Shown here in pieces: positions 1 through 5,741 of a DNA stretch of 8,338 bases. The stretch is taken from assembly GCA_043743105.1 (NCBI GenBank), contig JAYTXD010000028.1, positions 1 through 8,338 of the forward strand, written 5' to 3'. This stretch comes from RYN-417 sp043743105. Lineage in GTDB: Bacteria; Patescibacteriota; Saccharimonadia; Saccharimonadales; JACDBH01. The notes below the pieces were generated by a model. That model worked only from the letters and a program-made list of their open reading frames with translations. It ran no database searches and had not been told where the DNA came from. The translations under genes were made by a program, and so were the position numbers. Position 1 is the first letter of the stretch; every line of letters starts with the position of its first letter.

Positions 1-447
1 CATAGGGAGGGGCCTGAAACACCGTACGGGATAACGATTAGCGAGGAACTCAATCATGTTCGTATGCTATTTGTTAAGCAACTTGAAGCTATATATCACC
101 TTATCCCTAACTATGCCCAAGAACGTGAAATACCAGATGTTGAGTTGCTTTTAGCTGACCTTAGCTGTCATCCTAACGGCTTTGCTGTAGTGGCCGATGA
201 GTTGGTAAATTTCGATAACCTATCTGTTCTAGCACTTGACTCTACCGAATCGCTCACGGCTATTTATCGTGGCATAAGGTTCTTAAAACCTGGGTCCGAA
301 GATATTGGATTTAATATTTCATACGGAGCTTATATTGATGTGGTGGTGGCGATAGCGAACAAAGTGCCAGGCAAAATCTCAAAGGGCATGGGCTCGGTTG
401 CCCTCAATGCAAGCGAACTGCTCGGTTCCGACCGTACTTTTAACTAA
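1..447 (+). CDS. Unrecognised protein, 5' end outside window
   Basis: The frame is open from the first base of the window to a TAA at 445-447, giving 148 codons. The first in-frame ATG is at 64, but the residues before it (HREGPETPYGITISEELNHV) read as ordinary protein and no ribosome binding site precedes that ATG. I therefore treat the gene as truncated at the window's left edge. The visible part is soluble-looking, with mixed charged and hydrophobic residues, no signal peptide and no clear membrane segment. A hydrophobic stretch around YIDVVVAIANKV is too short and interrupted to be a convincing helix in a membrane. I do not recognise a family or catalytic motif. The next gene starts 40 bases downstream on the same strand with its own strong ribosome binding site, so co-transcription is possible but not shown. 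Confidence 0.7.
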   Translation, partial: HREGPETPYGITISEELNHVRMLFVKQLEAIYHLIPNYAQEREIPDVELLLADLSCHPNGFAVVADELVNFDNLSVLALDSTESLTAIYRGIRFLKPGSEDIGFNISYGAYIDVVVAIANKVPGKISKGMGSVALNASELLGSDRTFN

Positions 448-487
448 ACTGCGCTACTTTGTGCTTTAATAGATTTAAGGAGATATT

Positions 488-679
488 ATGACAAACAATA
501 AAGTTAAAGTAGTCCACAAGGGCGGCCCAATTGGCGCAGCCTTTTTAACATTCATTGGCGCAGCAGTGTATTTTGTGCAGCAAGCTCACGGATTCGGCGA
601 GGTAATCGTTGCAATACTAAAATCAATGGTCTGGCCAGCGTTTTTTATCCACCGTGTATTTGAACTGCTTCACTTATAA
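488..679 (+). CDS. Small two-helix membrane protein, function unknown
   Basis: This is a 63-residue protein starting at an ATG preceded by a near-ideal Shine-Dalgarno sequence, TAAGGAGA at 476-483. That supports a real gene despite the small size. The N-terminus is short and basic (MTNNKVKVVHKGG). Two hydrophobic stretches follow, roughly residues 14-32 (IGAAFLTFIGAAVYFVQQA) and 37-60 (around EVIVAILKSMVWPAFFIHRVF). This suggests an integral membrane protein with two helices joined by a short HGFG turn. There is no signal-peptidase site and no known domain that I recognise. A weak -10-like TTTAAT lies at 465-470 without a clear -35. The gene converges on the phosphodiesterase gene, with only two bases between their stop codons. 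Function cannot be inferred from its neighbours. Confidence 0.75.
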   Translation: MTNNKVKVVHKGGPIGAAFLTFIGAAVYFVQQAHGFGEVIVAILKSMVWPAFFIHRVFELLHL

Positions 680-681
680 TC

Positions 682-1356
682 TTATTTTTTGATTTTGCTG
701 AGTATATCAGGCCGGTTGGTGGCGATGGCAACTTTTGGATACAACAAAGTAAACCAGCGCATCAAAAACGGTTGGTTGACAGTGTAGATAGCCGCGTCTA
801 AACGGTAGAGCCTCGCCAAACAGTAGCTAAATGGATTCATAATCCAGAAATTAAAGTTAACACCATATAAGCCCATTCGATGAGCTAATAAAATAGCCCT
901 AAGCGCGTATTTGCGTTCAAGCGCGTAGCACCGCGCCTCAGGCATAGACTCAAGAAAAACGCCGAGTTCGGCATGGTTAAACGAGATAATCCTGAAGTTA
1001 TTTACAGCATGTTGCCGTAGGAAGCTGGCTAATGGATTGCCCCAGTCTTTGCCTTTGCCCTCAATTACGGCCGTGGCGTTTAGGCGGGCTTGTAGAGCTT
1101 CTTCTAGCGTCGCGATAGGTTCACCACTGAAGAATTTTACAGTTTTCAACTCCTTAAGTGTAAGATTTCTTACACGAGATTCTATACCAGCCAGGCGAAT
1201 CAACGTAGCATCGTGGCTCAGCACAAACACGCCGTCTTTAGTGCGCCGGACATCAAACTCAACGGCATCTGCGCCCGCTTTAACTCCCGCATTGATAGCT
1301 TTAATGGTATTTTCGGGCGCTAGCCCGGCCGCTCCACGATGTCCGATGATTTTCAT
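682..1356 (-). CDS. Glycerophosphodiester phosphodiesterase family protein (GDPD)
   Basis: This is a 224-residue cytosolic enzyme of the GDPD family, a TIM-barrel fold. The family normally hydrolyses glycerophosphodiesters to glycerol-3-phosphate and an alcohol using a divalent metal. The hallmarks are present: HRG at residues 6-8, PENT at 14-17, metal ligands in VEFDVR (E33, D35), the second catalytic histidine in SHD (H48), and E99 in VIEGKG at the place of the usual E-x-K strand. The C-terminal barrel motifs IYTVNQ and ATNRPDIL also match. It is slightly shorter than many GDPDs (about 230-250) and has no signal peptide. The start is supported by AAGGTG a few bases upstream on the minus strand. 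It is divergent from ppa (47 bp between starts). A role in phospholipid turnover or scavenging is the family default; the exact substrate is unknown. Confidence 0.9.
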   Translation of the reverse strand: MKIIGHRGAAGLAPENTIKAINAGVKAGADAVEFDVRRTKDGVFVLSHDATLIRLAGIESRVRNLTLKELKTVKFFSGEPIATLEEALQARLNATAVIEGKGKDWGNPLASFLRQHAVNNFRIISFNHAELGVFLESMPEARCYALERKYALRAILLAHRMGLYGVNFNFWIMNPFSYCLARLYRLDAAIYTVNQPFLMRWFTLLYPKVAIATNRPDILSKIKK

Positions 1357-1364
1357 TACACCTT

Positions 1365-1374
1365 AGTATATACT
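1365..1374 (+). promoter_or_regulatory. Candidate -10 element for ppa inside a perfect palindrome
   Basis: AGTATATACT at 1365-1374 is a perfect 10-base palindrome in the 47-bp gap between the divergent GDPD and ppa genes. Read on the plus strand it contains TATACT (1369-1374), a 5-of-6 match to TATAAT. This is well placed to start a transcript near 1381, upstream of the ppa ribosome binding site (1388-1393). No convincing -35 lies 16-18 bases upstream. The same hexamer exists on the minus strand, but a start from it would begin after or within the GDPD ribosome binding site. Use in that direction is therefore less likely, unless the GDPD mRNA is nearly leaderless. Confidence 0.4.
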
Positions 1375-1403
1375 GAAGGAAGAAATTAAGGAGACATACA
1401 ATC

Positions 1404-1928
1404 ATGGCAGATTACGACGAACTTTTTGATGCAGGCCTTGAAGGCGAATACATCAACACCGTTATCGAAATCCCGAAAGGCTCAATGAACAAGGTAGAAT
1501 ACGACCGCGAGAAGAAGGTTTTTGTGCTGGACCGCGTAGAACCAGGTATCTTTGCAAAGCCAGTTAACTATGGTTTTATTCCACAAACTACCGACGGAGA
1601 CGGTGATGCCTTGGATACTTTGCTAATGACAGACGAGCCTATTACAACGGGTGTCGTTGTACGCGCAAAAGTTATTGCCGTACTTAACTTTATTGATGGT
1701 GGCGAAAAAGACTACAAGATTATTTGCGTACCAGAGGATGACCGCCATTGGGGCAACCCTGTAAATGATCTAGCCGACCTCTCTGATGTCTGGAAAGCAC
1801 AAATTGAGTATCACTTTAATCATTACAAGGACCTTAAGAAGGTTGGGACAACAGTAGTTGAAGGTTGGGGTGATGCTACTGCGGCATGGAAAGTTATTGC
1901 CGACTGCAAAGCCGCCTACTCAAAGTGA
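1404..1928 (+). CDS. ppa: Inorganic pyrophosphatase, family I
   Basis: This is a 174-residue soluble family I pyrophosphatase, which hydrolyses PPi to two phosphates and pulls biosynthetic reactions forward. Length and residues match the E. coli enzyme closely. E22 is in VIEIP, with K30 and E32 in NKVEYD. R44 is in DR, and Y56 is in KPVNYGFI. The metal-binding triad D66, D68 and D71 is in DGDGDALD, D98, D103 and K105 are in DGGEKDYK, and Y141-K142 are in HYKDL. The usual proline of the DGDPLD signature is alanine here, a mild deviation that leaves all acidic ligands intact. The start is fixed by AAGGAG at 1388-1393, ten bases upstream. The stop codon overlaps the GTG start of the downstream phosphatase, so the two genes are probably translated from one mRNA. 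Confidence 0.97.
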   Translation: MADYDELFDAGLEGEYINTVIEIPKGSMNKVEYDREKKVFVLDRVEPGIFAKPVNYGFIPQTTDGDGDALDTLLMTDEPITTGVVVRAKVIAVLNFIDGGEKDYKIICVPEDDRHWGNPVNDLADLSDVWKAQIEYHFNHYKDLKKVGTTVVEGWGDATAAWKVIADCKAAYSK

Positions 1929-2695
1929 CAGACCTCGACACCTACCTAAGTGCGGCCGAAAAAGCCTTAATGGATTTGCTTAAAAAATGGCGTCCACGGT
2001 TGCTCGAAAGCCATGGTGTTGCTAACTATGACCTTAAAGCCGACTATTCGGTAGTAACAGACTTCGACAAAGGCCTGGAGCTTGCAATAAAAGATGTGCT
2101 ACGACCCTTGAGTAATGATGTTGGGTTTGTGGGTGAAGAACATGGTCAAGAAGGTCCTGAAGAGACTTTTTGGTTTGTAGACCCTATTGACGGTACTGAG
2201 CAGTTTATACGAGGGCTTGATGCCTGTCGTACGCTGCTTACCCTAATCCAAGACGGTGAGCCTGTGTATGCATTTGCTTATAGATTTACGACTGATGATC
2301 TTTTTACAGCCCAAAAAGGCAAAGGAGCATTCAAAAATGGCCAGATACTTCATGCCAGTATCCGTGAGCTTGGCCGCTGTTGGGTAGAGGTGGCAACCGA
2401 TCTAAAGATTCCTGCCAGTGTGGCTGCCATTGTTGCAATTAGCGCCGTAATAAACTCGGTTGTCTACACCAAAGAATTCTTAAATGTTATCGACGGTTCG
2501 GTTGATGCCTATGTAGTTATGGGTGGCAAAGGCAAAATGTGGGATTACGCCCCACGGGCGCTAATGATGCGCGAAGCTGGCTATAAGGTAACCAATATTG
2601 GTAGTGATACATATAACTATAAAGACCTAAGTTTGTTGGCCGCCAGCCACGAAGTCTACGACACTTTGGCTAATCTATTGTCACCCCAAGCATAA
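1925..2695 (+). CDS. Inositol monophosphatase-superfamily phosphatase (IMPase/FBPase/CysQ type)
   Basis: From the chosen GTG at 1925 this is a 256-residue protein. The GTG overlaps the ppa stop as GTGA, a common coupling arrangement. An in-frame ATG at 1886 would add 13 residues and overlap ppa by 43 bases without a ribosome binding site, so I reject it. Li-sensitive phosphatase motifs are in order: SVVTDFDKGLE (about 42-52), GEEHG with metal ligand E71/E72 (70-74), WFVDPIDGTEQF with D86, D89 and the GT pair (83-94), and WDYAPRALMMREAG with D207. These indicate a Mg-dependent sugar- or nucleotide-phosphate phosphatase. The usual asparagine after DGT-x is glutamine. The substrate cannot be read from sequence: inositol phosphate, histidinol phosphate, PAP, or fructose/sedoheptulose bisphosphate are all possible. 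The carbon-metabolism neighbours make a sugar bisphosphate attractive but unproven. Confidence 0.85.
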   Translation: MTDLDTYLSAAEKALMDLLKKWRPRLLESHGVANYDLKADYSVVTDFDKGLELAIKDVLRPLSNDVGFVGEEHGQEGPEETFWFVDPIDGTEQFIRGLDACRTLLTLIQDGEPVYAFAYRFTTDDLFTAQKGKGAFKNGQILHASIRELGRCWVEVATDLKIPASVAAIVAISAVINSVVYTKEFLNVIDGSVDAYVVMGGKGKMWDYAPRALMMREAGYKVTNIGSDTYNYKDLSLLAASHEVYDTLANLLSPQA

Positions 2696-2706
2696 GCATA
2701 TACAAT
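2678..2706 (+). promoter_or_regulatory. Sigma70-type promoter of the gap operon
   Basis: TTGTCA (2678-2683) and TACAAT (2701-2706) each match the consensus at five of six positions and are separated by exactly 17 bases. The -35 box lies within the last codons of the upstream phosphatase gene and the -10 just after its stop. Transcription would begin around 2712-2715, about 25 bases before the GAPDH start. This is the best promoter seen in the window and it marks the head of the central-carbon gene cluster. Confidence 0.7.
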
Positions 2707-2723
2707 ACCCCTATATGAGAACT

Positions 2724-2730
2724 AAGGGGG
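2724..2730 (+). promoter_or_regulatory. Ribosome binding site that fixes the GTG start of gap
   Basis: AAGGGGG lies seven bases before the GTG at 2738. There is no in-frame ATG nearby, and the protein's first strand (KVAINGFGRIGR) begins immediately after that GTG. The non-ATG start is therefore well supported. Confidence 0.75.
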
Positions 2731-2737
2731 CAAAAAC

Positions 2738-3766
2738 GTGAAGACTAAAGTAGCTATCAATGGGTTCGGACGGATTGGGCGTAACGCGTTTAAGATTGCA
2801 TTTGAACGTAGCGACCTAGAAATTATAGCCATCAATGATTTAACAGACACAAAAACGTTGGCAACGCTTTTGAAGCACGACAGCAACTACGGCCTGTACC
2901 AGCACGAGGTAACGTTTGACGAAAAGCACCTTATCGTAAATGGGCAAAAAATCAAAGTCCTCGCCGAGCGAGACCCAGCACTTTTGCCCTGGGAAGAAAA
3001 TGAAATTGATGTCGTTATCGAATCGACAGGCTTTTTTGTTGACCCAGCCAAAGCAAAGGCCCACATAGACGCGGGTGCAAAAAAAGTAGTACTAAGCGGC
3101 CCTGCTAAAGGTGAAGGCGCCACTACTATTGTTCTTGGTGTTAACGAAGACAAGCTCGAAGACGCGGGCGACATTATTAGCAATGCCTCATGTACTACTA
3201 ATTGCATCACACCTGTTGCAGCCGTTATAGAAAGCAATTTTGGGATTGAAAAAGCCATGATGACGACTATTCATAGCTACACCGCTAGCCAAGCATTGCA
3301 AGACGCTCCCAATAAAGACCTCCGTGAAGGCCGCAACGCCGCCGAAAACATCGTCCCAACCACTACTGGTGCTTCCAAGGCGGCTGCCTTAGCTCTACCA
3401 GCCCTCGAAGGCATCTTTGGCGGCTTAAGTATTCGTGTACCCACTCCTGTAGTATCTCTCAGCGACTTTGTAATTATCACTAAGCGCCCCGTAACGGTTG
3501 AAGAAGTAAACGATGTTTTTAGAAAAGCCGCCAAGACACCATTTTATGAAGGTATATTAGCTGTATCCGAGGAAGAACTCGTCTCACGTGATTTTATTGG
3601 CAACAGCCACTCTGCCATTGTTGACACCAAACTCACAGCCGTCATTGGGGGTAACATGCTCAAGGTTGTAGCCTGGTATGACAACGAATGGGGCTACAGC
3701 AACCGGTTGGTAGAAGTTGTCGCCGACACAGGTCGCCTGTTGCACGCTGGCAAAGCTGGAAAATAA
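2738..3766 (+). CDS. gap: Glyceraldehyde-3-phosphate dehydrogenase, type I
   Basis: This is a 342-residue cytosolic glycolytic enzyme. It oxidises glyceraldehyde-3-phosphate with NAD(P) and phosphate to 1,3-bisphosphoglycerate, and is reversible. The N-terminal Rossmann fold shows INGFGRIGR (7-15) and IND with D34, the aspartate usual in NAD-preferring enzymes. The catalytic domain has SNASCTTNC with nucleophile C152, the base H179 in TIHSYT, TTTGASK, RVPTP, and the C-terminal WYDNEWGYSNR. Length is typical. The residue pair often linked to coenzyme choice, DLP in Bacillus GapA, reads DAP here, so NAD use is likely but not certain. Translation starts at GTG with a strong ribosome binding site. 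It is the first gene of the operon, with a good promoter upstream and rpiB seven bases downstream. Confidence 0.97.
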   Translation: MKTKVAINGFGRIGRNAFKIAFERSDLEIIAINDLTDTKTLATLLKHDSNYGLYQHEVTFDEKHLIVNGQKIKVLAERDPALLPWEENEIDVVIESTGFFVDPAKAKAHIDAGAKKVVLSGPAKGEGATTIVLGVNEDKLEDAGDIISNASCTTNCITPVAAVIESNFGIEKAMMTTIHSYTASQALQDAPNKDLREGRNAAENIVPTTTGASKAAALALPALEGIFGGLSIRVPTPVVSLSDFVIITKRPVTVEEVNDVFRKAAKTPFYEGILAVSEEELVSRDFIGNSHSAIVDTKLTAVIGGNMLKVVAWYDNEWGYSNRLVEVVADTGRLLHAGKAGK

Positions 3767-3773
3767 CCGCGCC

Positions 3774-4217
3774 ATGAAAATATACGTAGGCAGTGACCAT
3801 AATGGCTATAGATTGCGTGCGCCGCTGGTGACGTATTTGCAAAAACAAGGTTATGATGTTGTCGACGACAGTACGGGCGAGCTTGACCTTGATGACGATT
3901 ACCCCGTATTTGCTCGTAAAGTTACGGCCGACATACTAGCCTCAAACGACCCTGATGCTCGCGGTATCTTAATATGTGGTAGCGGCCAGGGGATGTGCAT
4001 GGCAGCCAACCGTTATAAAGGGATTCGTGCAGCACTCGGTTACGACCGAGAATCTGTACGTGCTGCGCGCAACGATGATGACGCAAATGTCTTGTGCATG
4101 GCTGTTAGCGCGGTTGAGACCGATACGGCACACATGCTTGTTGATGCCTTTCTTCGTACCCCATTTGCCGCCGCACCGCGGTTTATGCGTCGTATCCAAG
4201 AAATGGACCAACTTTAA
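3774..4217 (+). CDS. rpiB: Ribose-5-phosphate isomerase B (RpiB/LacAB family)
   Basis: This is a 147-residue enzyme interconverting ribose-5-phosphate and ribulose-5-phosphate in the non-oxidative pentose phosphate pathway. The ATG at 3774 lies seven bases after the gap stop and begins the family's first strand (MKIYVGSDHNGY). An upstream in-frame ATG at 3717 would run deep into gap and is rejected. D8 and H9 of the SDH motif, DDYPVFA (41-47), the catalytic cysteine C68 in ILICGSGQGM, AANRYKGIRAAL and ANVL are conserved, and arginines near the C-terminus (PRFMRRI) could bind phosphate. Where E. coli RpiB has the ring-opening histidine in RQHNDTNVL, this protein reads RNDDDANVL, so Asp101 replaces it. 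LacA/LacB-like specificity for another sugar phosphate is possible, but the neighbours favour ribose-5-phosphate. No clear ribosome binding site is present, so coupling to gap is likely. Confidence 0.9.
   Translation: MKIYVGSDHNGYRLRAPLVTYLQKQGYDVVDDSTGELDLDDDYPVFARKVTADILASNDPDARGILICGSGQGMCMAANRYKGIRAALGYDRESVRAARNDDDANVLCMAVSAVETDTAHMLVDAFLRTPFAAAPRFMRRIQEMDQL
4035..4050 (+). other. UNCG-type hairpin inside rpiB
   Basis: CTCGGT (4035-4040) and ACCGAG (4045-4050) are perfect six-base complements around the loop TACG. In RNA this gives a compact stem with a UACG tetraloop, a member of the very stable UNCG class. No U-run follows, so it is not an intrinsic terminator. It encodes Leu-Gly-Tyr-Asp-Arg in rpiB and may be coincidental. 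Confidence 0.35.
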
Positions 4218-4870
4218 TGCAGGGCAAAAGCCCCGTTATTTGTCCAACCGTTACAGCTTTTAGCGCGGATGACTATCGCGAACAGATCCGACGTATTCAA
4301 CGTTTTGCGTTACGTATTCATCTTGATTTTATGGACGGTATTTTTGCCCCAACTGTTTCGATACCTATCCATGATGCTTGGTGGCAGCCCGGACCAGCAG
4401 TAGACTTGCATGTTATGTACAAAAACCCATTAGAGCAGCTAGAGGACATGGTGGCGCTAAAGCCATATCTTATTATTGTCCACGCTGAGGCCGAAGACAT
4501 CGCTAAGTTTTTTAATGAATTAAGCGAGCTGGGTATTAAAAAAGGTTTGGCACTGTTGCAAGACACCAAAGTAGAAGACGTTGCAGAACTTATTAAGCTG
4601 GTCGACCACGTGCTTATTTTTAGCGGTGACCTCGGGCACTTTGGTGGTAGCGCCGATACTGACTTACTAACCAAAATAACAGCAATACACAACATACAAC
4701 CAAGCATCGAAATAGGTTGGGACGGTGGAATAAATACCGATAACGCAGCTATTTTGGCTGCAGCTGGTGTTGATGTTTTAAACGTTGGTGGCTTTATCCA
4801 AATGGCCGAAAATCCGGAAGACGCTTATGATACACTGGTTGCATCAGTAAACAGAGGTAATAATGGCTGA
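4217..4870 (+). CDS. rpe: Ribulose-phosphate 3-epimerase, divergent
   Basis: This is a 217-residue TIM-barrel enzyme interconverting ribulose-5-phosphate and xylulose-5-phosphate. The start ATG shares one base with the rpiB stop (TAATG). Metal and catalytic positions are kept: H35 and D37 in IHLDFMDG, with the following FAPTVSI. H65 is in DLHVMYKNP, and D169 is in GWDGGINTDN. The phosphate-binding end VLNVGGFIQ also fits. It is divergent elsewhere. The opening APSIL motif reads CPTVTAF, and the flexible active-site loop normally NPGFGGQ reads GDLGHFGGSA (137-146), keeping only the FGG core. Length is typical. A related ulose-phosphate epimerase activity such as allulose-6-phosphate epimerase is an alternative, but the position between rpiB and transketolase supports Rpe. 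Confidence 0.88.
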   Translation: MQGKSPVICPTVTAFSADDYREQIRRIQRFALRIHLDFMDGIFAPTVSIPIHDAWWQPGPAVDLHVMYKNPLEQLEDMVALKPYLIIVHAEAEDIAKFFNELSELGIKKGLALLQDTKVEDVAELIKLVDHVLIFSGDLGHFGGSADTDLLTKITAIHNIQPSIEIGWDGGINTDNAAILAAAGVDVLNVGGFIQMAENPEDAYDTLVASVNRGNNG

Positions 4871-5726
4871 TCAACCTACATATTCACTAGAAGAACTTGA
4901 GCTTAAAGCAACGGCTATCCGCGAAGATATTATTAAGATGTTGGAGCATGCGGGCAGTGGGCATTCGGCAGGACCACTGGGTCTGGCTGATATATTTACG
5001 GCACTATATTTTTCGATATTAAAGCATGACCCTAAAAATCCCGATTGGGAAAAACGTGACATTTTGCTCCTCAGTAACGGGCACTGCGTACCTGTTCGTT
5101 ACGCTAGCATGGCACATGCGGGATACTTTGAGGTTAAAGAGCTTATGACCCTGCGCCAGTTTGGATCACGCCTCCAAGGTCACCCTGAAAGGCTCCGTTT
5201 GCCAGGCATGGAAACAACCAGTGGCCCACTGGGATGCGGCTTAAGCCAGGCCTGTGGCATGAGCCTTGGTATGCGCATGGACGGCATTACCCACCGCTGG
5301 ATTTATGTTGTTATGGGCGATGGCGAGCTAAACGAGGGCAATATTTGGGAAGCGGCCATGCTTGCCAGCAAGTACAAACTCAGTAACATCATTGGGATAA
5401 TAGACCGCAATAACATCCAGATTGATGGTATGACCGAAAGCGTCATGCCGCTAGAGGACCTGCGCGCCAAATGGGAGTCGTTTGGTTGGCACGTTATAGA
5501 AGTTGATGGCAACAACATTGAAGCGGTTATTGATGCTACCGCTATGGCCCGCGCTATTACCGAAAAGCCGATAATGATTATTGCCCATACGATTCCTGGC
5601 AAAGGCGTAGATTTTATGGAATATGACTTTCATTGGCACGGTATGCCACCCGATCACGCACAGGCTGTAAAAGCGTTGCATGAGCTACGCACTTTAGAAG
5701 GCAAAATTAGGAGCGAACATGAATAA
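4863..5726 (+). CDS. Transketolase, N-terminal (thiamine diphosphate-binding) subunit
   Basis: This 287-residue polypeptide matches the first third to half of a full transketolase and forms the pyrophosphate/Mg-binding domain. Seen in order are GSGHSAGPLG with H34, SNGHCVPVRYA with H74, GSRLQGHPE (H107), and TSGPLGCGLSQA. The ThDP motif GDGELNEGN (152-160) follows, closing with DRNNIQIDG (181-189), and then IAHTIPGKGV and WHGMPPD near the end. It overlaps the rpe stop by eight bases and has AGAGGT at 4853-4858 as ribosome binding site. It must pair with the next gene's product to form active transketolase, which moves two-carbon ketol units between sugar phosphates. Split transketolases of this kind are known in archaea and several bacteria. 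The canonical GHPGG reads GHSAG here. Confidence 0.95.
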   Translation: MADQPTYSLEELELKATAIREDIIKMLEHAGSGHSAGPLGLADIFTALYFSILKHDPKNPDWEKRDILLLSNGHCVPVRYASMAHAGYFEVKELMTLRQFGSRLQGHPERLRLPGMETTSGPLGCGLSQACGMSLGMRMDGITHRWIYVVMGDGELNEGNIWEAAMLASKYKLSNIIGIIDRNNIQIDGMTESVMPLEDLRAKWESFGWHVIEVDGNNIEAVIDATAMARAITEKPIMIIAHTIPGKGVDFMEYDFHWHGMPPDHAQAVKALHELRTLEGKIRSEHE

Positions 5727-5741
5727 TTTAAGGGCACAACA

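Noticed and set aside
680..690. T-rich run after the 63-residue gene as an intrinsic terminator
   Set aside because: No stable hairpin precedes the T-run at 685-690, and the run belongs to the C-terminal lysine codons of the GDPD gene on the other strand.
1037..1366. 109-residue open frame on the plus strand opposite the GDPD gene
   Set aside because: It lies entirely antisense to a gene with full GDPD motifs, lacks a ribosome binding site, and its composition is that of a shadow frame.
1830..1843. ACCTT/AAGGT inverted repeat in ppa
   Set aside because: It is a short AT-rich stem with a three-base loop inside conserved coding sequence (YKDLKKV) and is explained by lysine and leucine codons.
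1886..1924. Upstream ATG start for the IMPase-family gene
   Set aside because: It would overlap ppa by 43 bases and has no ribosome binding site; the GTG at 1925 gives a standard GTGA overlap and a normal N-terminus.
3717..3773. Upstream in-frame ATG for rpiB
   Set aside because: It lies within the gap coding region; the family's conserved N-terminus starts exactly at the ATG at 3774.
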